Assembly: GCF_900177515.1 (NCBI RefSeq)
Contig: NZ_FXAK01000005.1
Span: 256,501-320,500 of the forward strand
Length of the DNA: 64,000 nucleotides
Reading direction: 5' to 3'
DNA from: Azospirillum oryzae
GTDB taxonomy: Bacteria; Pseudomonadota; Alphaproteobacteria; Azospirillales; Azospirillaceae
The position numbers were made by a program, and so were the translations under genes. The notes under the pieces were generated by a model that did not search any database, had not been told where the DNA came from, and was given only the letters and a program-made list of their open reading frames with translations. This document shows positions 56,535 through 64,000 of the stretch, piece after piece (positions within the stretch are counted from its first letter, which is position 1; the number at the start of each line of letters is the position of its first letter).

Positions 56535-57824
56535 TTACGCCGACACCAGTTCTTCCAGGGAACGCTCGATGATGTCCAGGCCTTCGTCGACCAGGGCGTC
56601 CGAGGCGGTCAGCGGGACCAGGATGCGGATGACGTTGGCGTAGGTGCCGCAGGACAGCAGGATCAGGCCCTTTTCCGCCGCCTTGGCGACCAGCGCCTTG
56701 GTCAGGTCGGCCGCCGGCTCCTTGGTCTCGCGGTCGGTCACCAGTTCCATGGCGACCATGGCGCCCAGGTTGCGGACGTCGCCGATCACCGACAGGCTGT
56801 TGCGCTGGGCCATGGTGCGGAAGCGGCCGGCGATGCGCTCGCCGAGAGTCTCGGCGCGCTCGATCAGCTTCTCTTCCTCGATGACGTCGATGACGGCCAG
56901 CGCGGCGGTGGTCGCCAACGGGCTGCCGGCATAGGTGCCGCCCAGGCCGCCCGGAACCGGGGCGTCCATCAGCGCCGCCTTGCCGGTCAGCGCCGACAGC
57001 GGGAAGCCGCCGGCCAGGCTCTTCGCCATGGTGACGAGGTCCGGCTCGATCCCGGCATGCTCGACGGCGAACATCTTGCCGGTGCGGGCGAAGCCGGTCT
57101 GGATCTCGTCGACGATCATGACGATGCCGTGCTTGTCGCAGACCGCGCGCAGCGCCTGCAGGAAGGACGGGCTGGCGATGTTGAAGCCGCCCTCGCCCTG
57201 CACCGGCTCGATGATGATCGCGGCGACGCGGCCCGGATCGACGTCGGACTTGAACAGGGTGTCCAGCGCCTTCAGACTCTCCGCCTCGCTGATGCCGCGA
57301 TAGGCGTTGGGGAACGGCACATGGTAGATGTCGGCCGGGAAGGGACCGAAGCCGACCTTGTAGGGCACGACCTTGCCGGTCAGGCCCATGGTCAGCAGCG
57401 TGCGGCCGTGGAAGCCGCCGGAGAAGGCGACGACGGCGGCGCGGCCGGTGGCGGCGCGGGCGACCTTCACGGCGTTCTCCACCGCCTCGGCGCCGGTGGT
57501 GAAGAAGGCGGTCTTCTTCGGCGTCGGGCCGGGGACCAGCGCGTTCAGCTTCTCCGCCAGTTCGACGAAGCTGTCATAGGGCGTGACCATCGCGCAGGTG
57601 TGGGTGAAGCGCTCCAACTGCGCCTTCACCGCCTCCATCACCTTCGGGTGGCGGTGGCCGGTGTTCAGCACCGCGATGCCGCCGGCGAAGTCGATGAAGC
57701 GCTTGCCCTCGATGTCCCACATCTCGGCGTTCTCGGCGCGGTCGATGTAGAAGGGCATGCCGGCGGAAATGCCACGGGAGACGGCGGCCTCGCGACGGGC
57801 GACGAAGGACTGGTTGGTGCTCAT
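56535..57824 (-). CDS. gabT: 4-aminobutyrate (or 5-aminovalerate) aminotransferase
   Basis: The 429-residue omega-aminotransferase transfers the terminal amino group of GABA to 2-oxoglutarate. Cofactor K268 sits in M-A-K-S-L-A-G-G-F-P, at the same number as in E. coli GabT, after the V-D-E-I-Q-T-G-F-A-R-T-G cofactor-contact block and the S-G-G-F-H-G-R-T segment. ATG 57824 gives the normal M-S-T-N-Q start; AAGGAAAA precedes it. It starts 35 bases after the gabD stop. GabT and the 5-aminovalerate enzyme DavT are the same family and cannot be told apart here; the nearby CoA-transferase makes the latter reasonable. Confidence 0.93.
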   Translation of the reverse strand: MSTNQSFVARREAAVSRGISAGMPFYIDRAENAEMWDIEGKRFIDFAGGIAVLNTGHRHPKVMEAVKAQLERFTHTCAMVTPYDSFVELAEKLNALVPGPTPKKTAFFTTGAEAVENAVKVARAATGRAAVVAFSGGFHGRTLLTMGLTGKVVPYKVGFGPFPADIYHVPFPNAYRGISEAESLKALDTLFKSDVDPGRVAAIIIEPVQGEGGFNIASPSFLQALRAVCDKHGIVMIVDEIQTGFARTGKMFAVEHAGIEPDLVTMAKSLAGGFPLSALTGKAALMDAPVPGGLGGTYAGSPLATTAALAVIDVIEEEKLIERAETLGERIAGRFRTMAQRNSLSVIGDVRNLGAMVAMELVTDRETKEPAADLTKALVAKAAEKGLILLSCGTYANVIRILVPLTASDALVDEGLDIIERSLEELVSA

Positions 57825-57858
57825 TTTCGCTTTTCCTTTGTCTTTTCCCTTGGGGGGG

Positions 57859-59319
57859 TCAGGCGCCGAGGCCGACGCAGAGATATTTGACTTCCATGAA
57901 ATCATCGAGGCCGTACTTGGAGCCTTCGCGGCCGATGCCGGACTCCTTGACGCCGCCGAAGGGGGCCACCTCGGTCGAGATGATGCCTTCGTTGATGCCG
58001 ACGATGCCGTATTCCAGCTTTTCCGCCACGCGCCAGACGCGGCCGATGTCGCGGCTGTAGAAGTAGGCGGCAAGGCCGAACTCGGTGTCGTTCGCCATGC
58101 GGATGGCGTCCTCTTCCGTCTCGAACTTGAACAGCGGGGCGACCGGGCCGAAGATCTCCTCGCGGGCGACGCGCATCTCGGTGGTGATGCCGGTCAGGAT
58201 GGTCGGCTCGAAGAAGGTGCCGCCCAGCGCGTGGCGCTTGCCGCCGAGCGCGACCTTGGCGCCCTTCTCCAGCGCGTCGCCCATCAGCTCTTCCACCTTG
58301 GCGACGGCGTCGGCGTTGATCAGCGGACCCTGGGTGACGCCCGGCTCGGCGCCGTTGCCGACCTTCAGCGCCTTGACCGCCTCGGCCAGCTTGGCGGCGA
58401 AGGCGTCATAGACGCCGGCCTGGACCAGCAGGCGGTTGGCGCAGACGCAGGTCTGGCCGGCATTGCGGTACTTCGACGCCATGGCGCCCTTGACCGCCTC
58501 GTCCAGGTCGGCGTCGTCGAAGACGATGAAGGGGGCGTTGCCGCCCAGTTCCAGCGACACCTTCTTGACCGTGCTGGCGGCCTGCCGCATCAGCAGCTTG
58601 CCGACCTCGGTCGAGCCGGTGAAGCTGACCTTGCGGACGATCGGGCTGTGGGTCAGCTCATGGCCGATGGCGACCGGATCGCGGCCCATCACGATGTTGA
58701 AGACGCCGGCGGGGAAACCGGCGCGCTCGGCCAGCTCGGCCAGGGCCAGCGCCGACAGCGGGGTGTCCTCGGCCGGCTTGACCACCACGGTGCAGCCGGC
58801 GGCCAGTGCCGGCGCGACCTTGCGGGTGATCATGGCGTTCGGGAAGTTCCACGGCGTGATCGCCGCGACGACGCCGATGGCCTCCTTCAGGACGACGATG
58901 CGCTTGTTGGCGGCGAAGCTGGGGATGACGTCGCCGTAGGCGCGCTTGCCCTCCTCCGCGAACCACTCGATGAAGGAGGCGCCGTAGATGACCTCGCCGC
59001 GCGATTCGGTCAGGGGCTTGCCCTGCTCGGCGGTCATCAGCTGGGCCAGATCCTCCTGGGCTGCGAGGATCAGGTCGTACCAGCGGCGCAGGATGGCCGC
59101 GCGCTCCTTGGCGGTCTTGGCCTTCCACGCCGGCAGGGCGGCGTTGGCGGCGTCGATCGCCTCGCGCGTCTCGGCGGCGCCCATGTCGGACACCTCGGCG
59201 ATGACGGCGCCGGTGGCGGGGTTGGTGACCGGGAAGCTCTTCCCGGAATCGGCCGCGCGCCACGCACCGTTCACGTAGCCCTTGGTTCGGAGAAGGCCCT
59301 GGTCGTTCAGCGACAGCAT
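57859..59319 (-). CDS. gabD: succinate-semialdehyde (or glutarate-semialdehyde) dehydrogenase
   Basis: The 486-residue NAD(P)-dependent aldehyde dehydrogenase completes GABA breakdown to succinate. The general base is E257 in L-E-L-G-G-N-A-P-F and the nucleophile is C291 in G-Q-T-C-V-C-A-N-R, where C293 is the nearby cysteine known in GabD redox control. Length and both motifs match GabD/DavD. ATG 59319 starts M-L-S-L-N-D-Q; a frame upstream is open but lacks conservation. It is the first gene of the gabD-gabT-CoA-transferase block, divergent from the PuuR-type regulator. Confidence 0.94.
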   Translation of the reverse strand: MLSLNDQGLLRTKGYVNGAWRAADSGKSFPVTNPATGAVIAEVSDMGAAETREAIDAANAALPAWKAKTAKERAAILRRWYDLILAAQEDLAQLMTAEQGKPLTESRGEVIYGASFIEWFAEEGKRAYGDVIPSFAANKRIVVLKEAIGVVAAITPWNFPNAMITRKVAPALAAGCTVVVKPAEDTPLSALALAELAERAGFPAGVFNIVMGRDPVAIGHELTHSPIVRKVSFTGSTEVGKLLMRQAASTVKKVSLELGGNAPFIVFDDADLDEAVKGAMASKYRNAGQTCVCANRLLVQAGVYDAFAAKLAEAVKALKVGNGAEPGVTQGPLINADAVAKVEELMGDALEKGAKVALGGKRHALGGTFFEPTILTGITTEMRVAREEIFGPVAPLFKFETEEDAIRMANDTEFGLAAYFYSRDIGRVWRVAEKLEYGIVGINEGIISTEVAPFGGVKESGIGREGSKYGLDDFMEVKYLCVGLGA

Positions 59320-59434
59320 GTTCGATCCGCCCTGGATGAGGATTGTGGAACCGTCCGGCCGCGCCCGATGGAAATATCCTTGCCGATCAAGGGTTTCCTG
59401 CACGGGGGCCTGGACCTTGGACAGAAGCCTACCA

Positions 59435-59452
59435 TGTTTAATAAATTAAACA
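59435..59452. promoter_or_regulatory. 18-bp perfect palindrome between gabD and its regulator
   Basis: TGTTTAATAAATTAAACA is a perfect inverted repeat in an AT-rich patch of the divergent 59320-59536 region, with a further TGTTTAGC half-site starting at 59459. Its place midway between gabD and the regulator gene makes it a good operator candidate. Confidence 0.65.
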
Positions 59453-59536
59453 ACCCCTGTTTAGCTGTTCATATTCTGATGACGGGGTTGCGCGGATGGG
59501 CTATTGCCTAGACGGGTGTGGAGCAGGAGTCCGGTG

Positions 59537-60103
59537 ATGGAATTCGATGTCGGCGCCAGGTTGAAGCAGATCCGCGAACAGCACGGGCTGTCGCAGCGGG
59601 CGCTCGCCCAGCGGGCCGGAGTGACCAACGGCACGATCTCTCTGATCGAGCAGAACCGCAGCAGTCCGTCGGTGTCGTCGCTGCGCAAGGTGCTTCAGGG
59701 CATCCCGATGACCTTGGCCGAATTCTTCTCCTCCGACGATCTGCCGCCGCCCGAGCAGATTTTCTTCAAGGGCGACGAACTGATCGAATTGGCCGGCGAG
59801 CTGAAGGGCACCGTCGGCCAGGTTTCCTTCCGGCAGGTGGGCGACCTGCGCAGCCGCAACCTGCAGATCCTCCACGAACGCTACGCCCCCGGCGCCGACA
59901 CCGGCCGCACCATGCTGCAACACGAATCGGAAGAAGGCGGCATCGTCATCAAGGGACAGATCGAGCTGACGGTGGGTGACCGCAAGCAGCTTCTCGGCCC
60001 CGGCGACGCCTATTTCTTCGACAGCCGCGTGCCCCATCGGTTCCGCAACATCGGCGAGGTGGAATGCGAGCTGATCAGCGCCTGCACGCCGCCGTATTTG
60101 TGA
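59537..60103 (+). CDS. PuuR-type regulator (XRE helix-turn-helix plus cupin)
   Basis: The 188-residue regulator has an N-terminal XRE helix-turn-helix (about 7-61, with S-Q-R-A-L-A-Q-R-A-G-V-T-N-G) and a C-terminal cupin domain (about 110-180, G-I-V-I-K-G-Q and R-V-P-H-R-F). PuuR of E. coli has this build and represses putrescine use. ATG 59537 has AGGAG seven bases upstream. It is divergent from gabD and converges on the polyamine-type ABC operon, so it may control one or both. The inducer, probably putrescine or a related amine, is inferred from context. Confidence 0.9.
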   Translation: MEFDVGARLKQIREQHGLSQRALAQRAGVTNGTISLIEQNRSSPSVSSLRKVLQGIPMTLAEFFSSDDLPPPEQIFFKGDELIELAGELKGTVGQVSFRQVGDLRSRNLQILHERYAPGADTGRTMLQHESEEGGIVIKGQIELTVGDRKQLLGPGDAYFFDSRVPHRFRNIGEVECELISACTPPYL

Positions 60104-60118
60104 GGCCGCTGAGTTAGA

Positions 60119-60222
60119 CCCCCACCTAACCTCCCCCGCTGAGCGGGGGAGGGACTGCCGCCACCCTCCCACATCAGCACTGGTCCCCTCCCCCGCCCAG
60201 CGGGGGAGGGTTAGGGTGGGGG
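60119..60222. repeat. REP/BIME-like palindromic repeat, copy 2
   Basis: A 104-bp element of the same length and end sequence as the copy at 16099-16202, with one mismatch in the first 45 bases, identical last 40 or so, and a divergent middle. It lies between the convergent regulator and permease genes, where it can also act as a transcript end. Confidence 0.9.
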
Positions 60223-60237
60223 TCATCAGCGACCACT

Positions 60238-61068
60238 TTACCCCACATTCCCCTTCAGCCGCTCGTTGCGCCGGCGCAGGATTTCCAGCGTCGACAGCAT
60301 GAAGACCGAGATCACCGTCAGCACCACCGCCACCGCGGTGATGGTCGGGCTGATGTTCTCGCGGATGCCGCTGAACATCTCTCGCGGCAAGGTGCGCTGT
60401 TCAGGCCCGGCGAGGAACAGCACCGTCACCACCTCGTCGAAGCTGGTGGCGAAGGCGAACAGCGCGCCCGACGCCAGACCCGGCAGGATCAGCGGCAGGA
60501 TCACCTTGCGGAAGGTCAGCAGCGGCGGCGCCCCCAGCGAGGCGGCGGCGCGGGCCAGCGTCATGTCGAAGCTCTGCAGCGTCGCCGACACGGTGATGAC
60601 GACGAAGGGCGTCGCCAGCGCGGTGTGCACCAGGATCAGGCCGAGATAGTTGCCGGTCAGCCCCAGCGGCGCGAAGAAGAAATAGACGCCGACCGCGGTG
60701 ATGACCACCGGAACCACCATCGGCGACAGCACGACGGCCAGGATCAGCGGCTTCCACTTGCTCTTCCACTGGGCAAGACCAAGCGAGGCGAGCGTGCCCA
60801 GCGCCATCGACAGCATCGCCGACGAAATGCCGATGATGAAGCTGTTCTTCAGCGAATTCATCCAGCGCGCCGAATTGAGGAATTCCTCGTACCAGCGCAG
60901 CGACAGGCCGGGCAGCGGATAGGTCAGGTAGGTGCTGGAGCTGAACGACAGCGGCACGATCGCCAGGATCGGCGCCATCAGGAAGATGAACACCAGCGTG
61001 GAGGCGACGATCGTGGCGATCCAGGCGATGCGCTGGCTGGCGGTTTGGGGGGCGTGGTTCGCGCTCAA
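60238..61068 (-). CDS. polyamine-type ABC transporter permease (PotC-like)
   Basis: The 276-residue permease has about six helices and the EAA loop between helices with R-A-A-A-S-L-G-A-P-P-L-L-T-F-R-K-V-I-L-P-L. Family partners carry putrescine or spermidine across the inner membrane. The start is TTG, overlapping the stop of the preceding permease gene as TTGA, with GGGAGG ten bases upstream; translational coupling is likely. The frame is open further upstream, but that stretch is antisense-like noise relative to PotB coding. Confidence 0.92.
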   Translation of the reverse strand: MSANHAPQTASQRIAWIATIVASTLVFIFLMAPILAIVPLSFSSSTYLTYPLPGLSLRWYEEFLNSARWMNSLKNSFIIGISSAMLSMALGTLASLGLAQWKSKWKPLILAVVLSPMVVPVVITAVGVYFFFAPLGLTGNYLGLILVHTALATPFVVITVSATLQSFDMTLARAAASLGAPPLLTFRKVILPLILPGLASGALFAFATSFDEVVTVLFLAGPEQRTLPREMFSGIRENISPTITAVAVVLTVISVFMLSTLEILRRRNERLKGNVG

Positions 61069-62315
61069 TTCTTCAGACCTCCCGTCGTCTGGCGGCCGAG
61101 CGCCAGCTTGCCGTAGACCAGCGCCAGCACCAACGTCGAGAGCAGCAGAACCGCACCCAGCGCCGAGGCAAGGCCCCAGTTGACCGTTTCCGTGGTGTAG
61201 AAGGCGATGAAGGACGAAATCATCTGGTCGGCGGCCCCACCGACCAGCGCCGGCGTGATGTAGTAGCCGATGGCCAGGATGAAGACGAGCAGGCAGCCGG
61301 CGCCGATGCCCGGAATGGTCTGCGGCAGGTAGATGCGCAGGAAGGCGGTCGTCGGCGGTGCGCCCAGCGAGGCGGCGGCCCGCATGTAGGCCGGCGAGAT
61401 GCCGCGCATGACACTGTAGAGCGGCAGGATCATGAAGGGCAGCAGCACATGGGTCATCGCCATGTAGACGCCGAAGCGGTTGTAGATCAGCCGCATCGGC
61501 TCGTCGATGATGCCCAGCCATTCCAGGGAGCCGTTGACGATGCCCTCGCTCTGCAGGATCACGATCCAGGCGCAGGTGCGCACCAGCAGCGAGGTCCAGA
61601 AGGGCAGCAGCACGAAGATCATCAGCAGGTTCGACCGGCCGGTCGGCAGGTTCGCCAGCAGATAGGCCACCGGGAAGCCGAGGATCAGGCAGAGCGCCGT
61701 GACGCCGAAGCCGATCTCGAAGGTGCGCATGAACACCTCGCGGTAGATCGACTGGTCCGCCGGGGCGTGCACGATGGCGCCGTCGGCGTTGCGGGTCAGG
61801 TCGACCGCGGCCAGCAGGTAATAGCTGGTGACCGGGCCGCTGGCGCTCTTGATCGCGGTCCAGCTCTCGCGCTCGCCCCAAGCCGGGTTGAGGGCGATCA
61901 GCGTTTCCTTGGCGGTGCCGGGAGCCGGCTGCTCCTTCAGCTTGCGCCCGGTGGCGAGCAGCGTGGTGCGATAGCCGTTGACGATGTAGTTCAGCCGCTT
62001 GGCGGCGACGGCCAGCGTGCCGGCGTCATACGCGGCGCGGACGTCGGCGGCGAGCGCGGCGAAGGCGGCCTCGTCGGGCAGGCCCTGGCCGTTCCAATGC
62101 TCCAGCGCCGCGACGGTCTGCGGCATCGCCTGCGGCACCTCCCAGTCGTCCACCGACTTCCAGATCATGCCGGCGAGCGGCACGACGAAGGTGAACAGCA
62201 GGAAGGCCAGCAGCGGCAGCACCAGACCCAGCGCACGGAACTGCCGGGCCCGCTCGGCCCGTTTCAATCGACGCTTCAACGGCACGTCGGCGCCGGCAAC
62301 GAAGGCGGCTGTCAT
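61065..62315 (-). CDS. polyamine-type ABC transporter permease (PotB-like, long)
   Basis: The 416-residue permease carries the usual PotB membrane half with the EAA loop R-A-A-A-S-L-G-A-P-P-T-T-A-F and L-P-Q-T-I-P-G-I. It is about 130 residues longer than E. coli PotB because a periplasmic insert separates TM1 (about 30-52) from the rest. The insert is acidic/neutral and contains Y-Y-L-L-A and D-A-G-T-L-A-V-A-A-K. I chose ATG 62315 because AGGA is eight bases upstream; the ATG two codons earlier is too close. It follows the binding-protein gene across a long inverted repeat. Confidence 0.9.
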   Translation of the reverse strand: MTAAFVAGADVPLKRRLKRAERARQFRALGLVLPLLAFLLFTFVVPLAGMIWKSVDDWEVPQAMPQTVAALEHWNGQGLPDEAAFAALAADVRAAYDAGTLAVAAKRLNYIVNGYRTTLLATGRKLKEQPAPGTAKETLIALNPAWGERESWTAIKSASGPVTSYYLLAAVDLTRNADGAIVHAPADQSIYREVFMRTFEIGFGVTALCLILGFPVAYLLANLPTGRSNLLMIFVLLPFWTSLLVRTCAWIVILQSEGIVNGSLEWLGIIDEPMRLIYNRFGVYMAMTHVLLPFMILPLYSVMRGISPAYMRAAASLGAPPTTAFLRIYLPQTIPGIGAGCLLVFILAIGYYITPALVGGAADQMISSFIAFYTTETVNWGLASALGAVLLLSTLVLALVYGKLALGRQTTGGLKN

Positions 62316-62360
62316 CGGCATTGTCCTGTTGAGAAGACGCAAAAGGCGCTTGCGCACCAT

Positions 62361-62587
62361 CCCCTCTCCCCCCCGGGGAGAGGGTCAGGGTGAGGGGGAC
62401 GCAGGGCGTCCGGTCACCGAAGGGCGGGAAGTGATCCGCCAAAAAACTGAAGTGGGAAGCGCTTCCGGGCCCGATGCGTGCCGCTGTGCGTCCCCCTCAC
62501 CCCGACCCTCTCCCCGCTTTCGGCGGACCGGAGGTCCGCCTGTCGCGTCAGCGCAAACGAAGTTTGCGCGTGAGCGGGGGGAGAGGG
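62361..62587. repeat. composite inverted repeat between binding-protein and permease genes
   Basis: Outer arms include GGGTCAGGGTGAGGGGGACG (62381-62400) and its near-complement around 62487-62508. Inside or beside these, GGCGGACC/GGTCCGCC (62522-62539) and GCGCAAAC/GTTTGCGC (62551-62569) form perfect short stems. The element fills most of the 299-base gap between the two genes. Confidence 0.85.
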
Positions 62588-62614
62588 GGTAATGGGCGAG
62601 TTACAACAAAGTGC

Positions 62615-63661
62615 TTACTTCGCCGCCCACTTGTTGAAGCGTTCGGTCAGGCGGTCGATGTTCTCCAGCCAGAAGTCGGTGTTGATCTCGATCGCGTTCT
62701 TCATGTTGTCCGGCGCGGTCGGCAGGTCGGCCAGCACCGCCTTCGGCAGCAGCGACGGGGCCTTCTTGTTCGACGTGCCGTAGGCGATGCCTTCGGACAG
62801 CTTGGCCTGGTTCTCCGCCTTGCCGACGAAGTTCAGGAACTTGTAGGCGGCATCAACGTTCGGGCTGCCCTTCAGGATTACCCAGCTGTCGATGGTGTAG
62901 AGCGCGCCGTTCCACACCATGCCGAAGTTCTTCTTCTCGTTCTTGTTGGCGGCGTCGATGCGGCCGTTGTAGACCGAGGTCATCGCCACTTCGCCCGAGG
63001 CCAGCAGCTGCGGCGGCTGGGCGCCGGCCTTCCACCAGACGATGTCGTTCTTGATGGTGTCGAGCTTCTTGAAGGCGCGGTCGATACCGGCGTCGGTGCT
63101 CAGCACCTTGTAGACGTCGGCCGGGGCGACGCCGTCGGCCATCAGCGCGATCTCCAGCGTGGTCTTGGCGCCCTGGCGCAGGCCGCGCTTGCCCGGATAC
63201 TTCTTGGTGTCGAAGAAATCGGCCCAGCTCTTCGGCGCGTCCTTCAGCTTGTCCTTGTCGTAGCCGAGAACGAAGTCATAGACGATGGCGCCGACGCCGC
63301 AGGGGTTGACCGTGGAGGGCAGATAGATGTCCTCGCCGCCGATCTTGGAATAGTTCAGCTTCTCGTACAGGCCCTCGTCGCAGCCCAGCGCCAGTTCCTC
63401 GCTCTCGACCTGCACGACGTCCCAGGTGGAGGCGCCGCCCTGGACCTTGGCGCGCAGGACGCCGACGCCGCCGTCCCAGGATTCGTCGTTCATCGGGGTG
63501 CCGGTCTCCTTGAACGGACCGAAATACACCTTCTTCTGGACGTCCTGATAGGCGCCGCCCCACGACACGACGGTGAGGTCGCGGGCGCTTGCGGCCGAAG
63601 CCAGGGCCGTGAGGGCGGTGAAGGTCGCAGCGAAACCGAGAGCCACCTTAATCTTCGACAT
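62615..63661 (-). CDS. periplasmic polyamine-type solute-binding protein (PotD/PotF-like)
   Basis: The 348-residue precursor has a signal peptide cleaved near A26 (A-S-A-R) and then the family start D-L-T-V-V-S-W-G-G-A-Y-Q. Further conserved segments are S-T-V-N-P-C-G-V-G-A-I-V-Y and the C-terminal I-D-R-L-T-E-R-F. It is the receptor of the ABC transporter encoded by the following permease genes; E. coli relatives bind putrescine or spermidine through acidic residues lining the cleft. Substrate is inferred from family. It is the second gene of the operon after the ATPase gene and is likely made in excess over the permeases. Confidence 0.94.
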   Translation of the reverse strand: MSKIKVALGFAATFTALTALASAASARDLTVVSWGGAYQDVQKKVYFGPFKETGTPMNDESWDGGVGVLRAKVQGGASTWDVVQVESEELALGCDEGLYEKLNYSKIGGEDIYLPSTVNPCGVGAIVYDFVLGYDKDKLKDAPKSWADFFDTKKYPGKRGLRQGAKTTLEIALMADGVAPADVYKVLSTDAGIDRAFKKLDTIKNDIVWWKAGAQPPQLLASGEVAMTSVYNGRIDAANKNEKKNFGMVWNGALYTIDSWVILKGSPNVDAAYKFLNFVGKAENQAKLSEGIAYGTSNKKAPSLLPKAVLADLPTAPDNMKNAIEINTDFWLENIDRLTERFNKWAAK

Positions 63662-63729
63662 GATTCCCCGTCCTTATTCGTCGTGGTTGTTGTTGCTGAA
63701 AGGCATCCTGGCGCCGAGGAACCACGTCC

Positions 63730-64000
63730 TCAGACCGGATCGAGCGCCCGGCAGTCCTCCGGGCGGAACGCGATGTAGACATCCTGGCCCGGCGCCAGAC
63801 CGGCATAGGAGCCGGCCGGCAGCTTGACCATGAATTCCGGGTTGGCCGGCGTGCTCAGCACCGCCAGCGTGTGGTCGCCCAGATAGATCAGGTCGGTCAG
63901 CGTCGCCGGCAGCCGGTTCATGCTGCTGTCACCGCTGTCACCGGTTTCGATGGCGACGCGCTCCGGCCGGAGCGACAGCGAGGTGCGGTTGCCGGCGCCG
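63730..64000 (-). CDS. ABC transporter ATP-binding protein, C-terminal part (PotA-like), cut by window edge
   Basis: The visible 89 or so codons are the C-terminal TOBE domain: S-L-R-P-E-R-V-A-I-E near the left of the protein fragment, then L-T-D-L-I-Y-L-G-D-H-T-L and Y-I-A-F-R-P-E-D-C. The ABC core with Walker motifs would be outside the window. Gene order ATPase, binding protein, permease, permease is normal for polyamine-type operons. The start codon is off the right edge. Confidence 0.9.
   Translation of the reverse strand, partial: GAGNRTSLSLRPERVAIETGDSGDSSMNRLPATLTDLIYLGDHTLAVLSTPANPEFMVKLPAGSYAGLAPGQDVYIAFRPEDCRALDPV

Noticed and set aside
56385..62587. CRISPR array
   Set aside because: Repeats here are palindromic, of different lengths and irregularly placed, without equal spacers and without cas genes.

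Overview
The window is high-GC, gene-dense chromosomal DNA from a motile, chemotactic, metabolically broad alphaproteobacterium. Gene content and protein style (MCPs with CHASE3 and 4-helix sensors, a mutY / DUF721 / dsbA / smc block, many transporters, very GC-rich third codon positions) fit Rhodospirillales, most likely Azospirillum or a close relative. This taxonomic call is inference; no rRNA or tRNA gene is present to confirm it. I place 51 protein-coding genes, one of them cut by the right edge. I see no insertion sequence, prophage, CRISPR array or RNA gene.

Layout. 1-12.5 kb is housekeeping: a DEAD-box RNA helicase, a FliL-like membrane protein, the monofunctional transglycosylase MtgA, a DinG/XPD-type Fe-S helicase, an AEC permease, a TerB-like protein, a beta-hydroxyacid dehydrogenase, a chemoreceptor, citramalate synthase and a VUT-family transporter. 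12.5-18.6 kb is the smc / dsbA-like / DUF721 block with divergent mutY. 18.6-23.3 kb holds envelope and signalling genes (DUF1194 vWA protein, FAD oxidoreductase, lipoprotein, OmpW, CBS protein, NarL-type regulator). 23.7-29.5 kb is a fatty-acid or acyl-CoA degradation operon laid out like fadN-fadA-fadE, led by a MerR-type regulator with a promoter/operator in front of it. 30.0-33.0 kb is the odd part: an AT-rich patch carrying a small PUD/aegerolysin-like protein, a phospholipase-C-type phosphoesterase and a cysteine-motif protein on one strand. 33.1-41.0 kb has a thioester-less alpha-2-macroglobulin, a membrane sensor kinase and an aminotransferase. 41.2-51.1 kb mixes transport and envelope genes (purine nucleoside permease, SLC13, AsmA, EamA) with an unrecognised two-gene operon followed by a tiny 2H-phosphoesterase-like protein. 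51.7-64 kb has a CHASE3 chemoreceptor, an Lrp regulator divergent from a zinc alcohol dehydrogenase, and a CoA-transferase / gabT / gabD block with a divergent PuuR-type regulator next to a polyamine-type ABC transporter.

Repeats are a clear second layer. Two 104-bp copies of one palindromic (REP/BIME-like) element lie 44 kb apart, and two larger nested inverted repeats sit between genes of the gab block and of the ABC transporter. A separate 118-140 bp imperfect inverted repeat covers the start of the first chemoreceptor gene. The most unusual candidates for follow-up are the PUD / phosphoesterase / Cys-motif cluster, the unknown operon at 47.4-50.2 kb and the inverted repeat at the chemoreceptor start. 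None of these is shown by sequence alone to be a new system.
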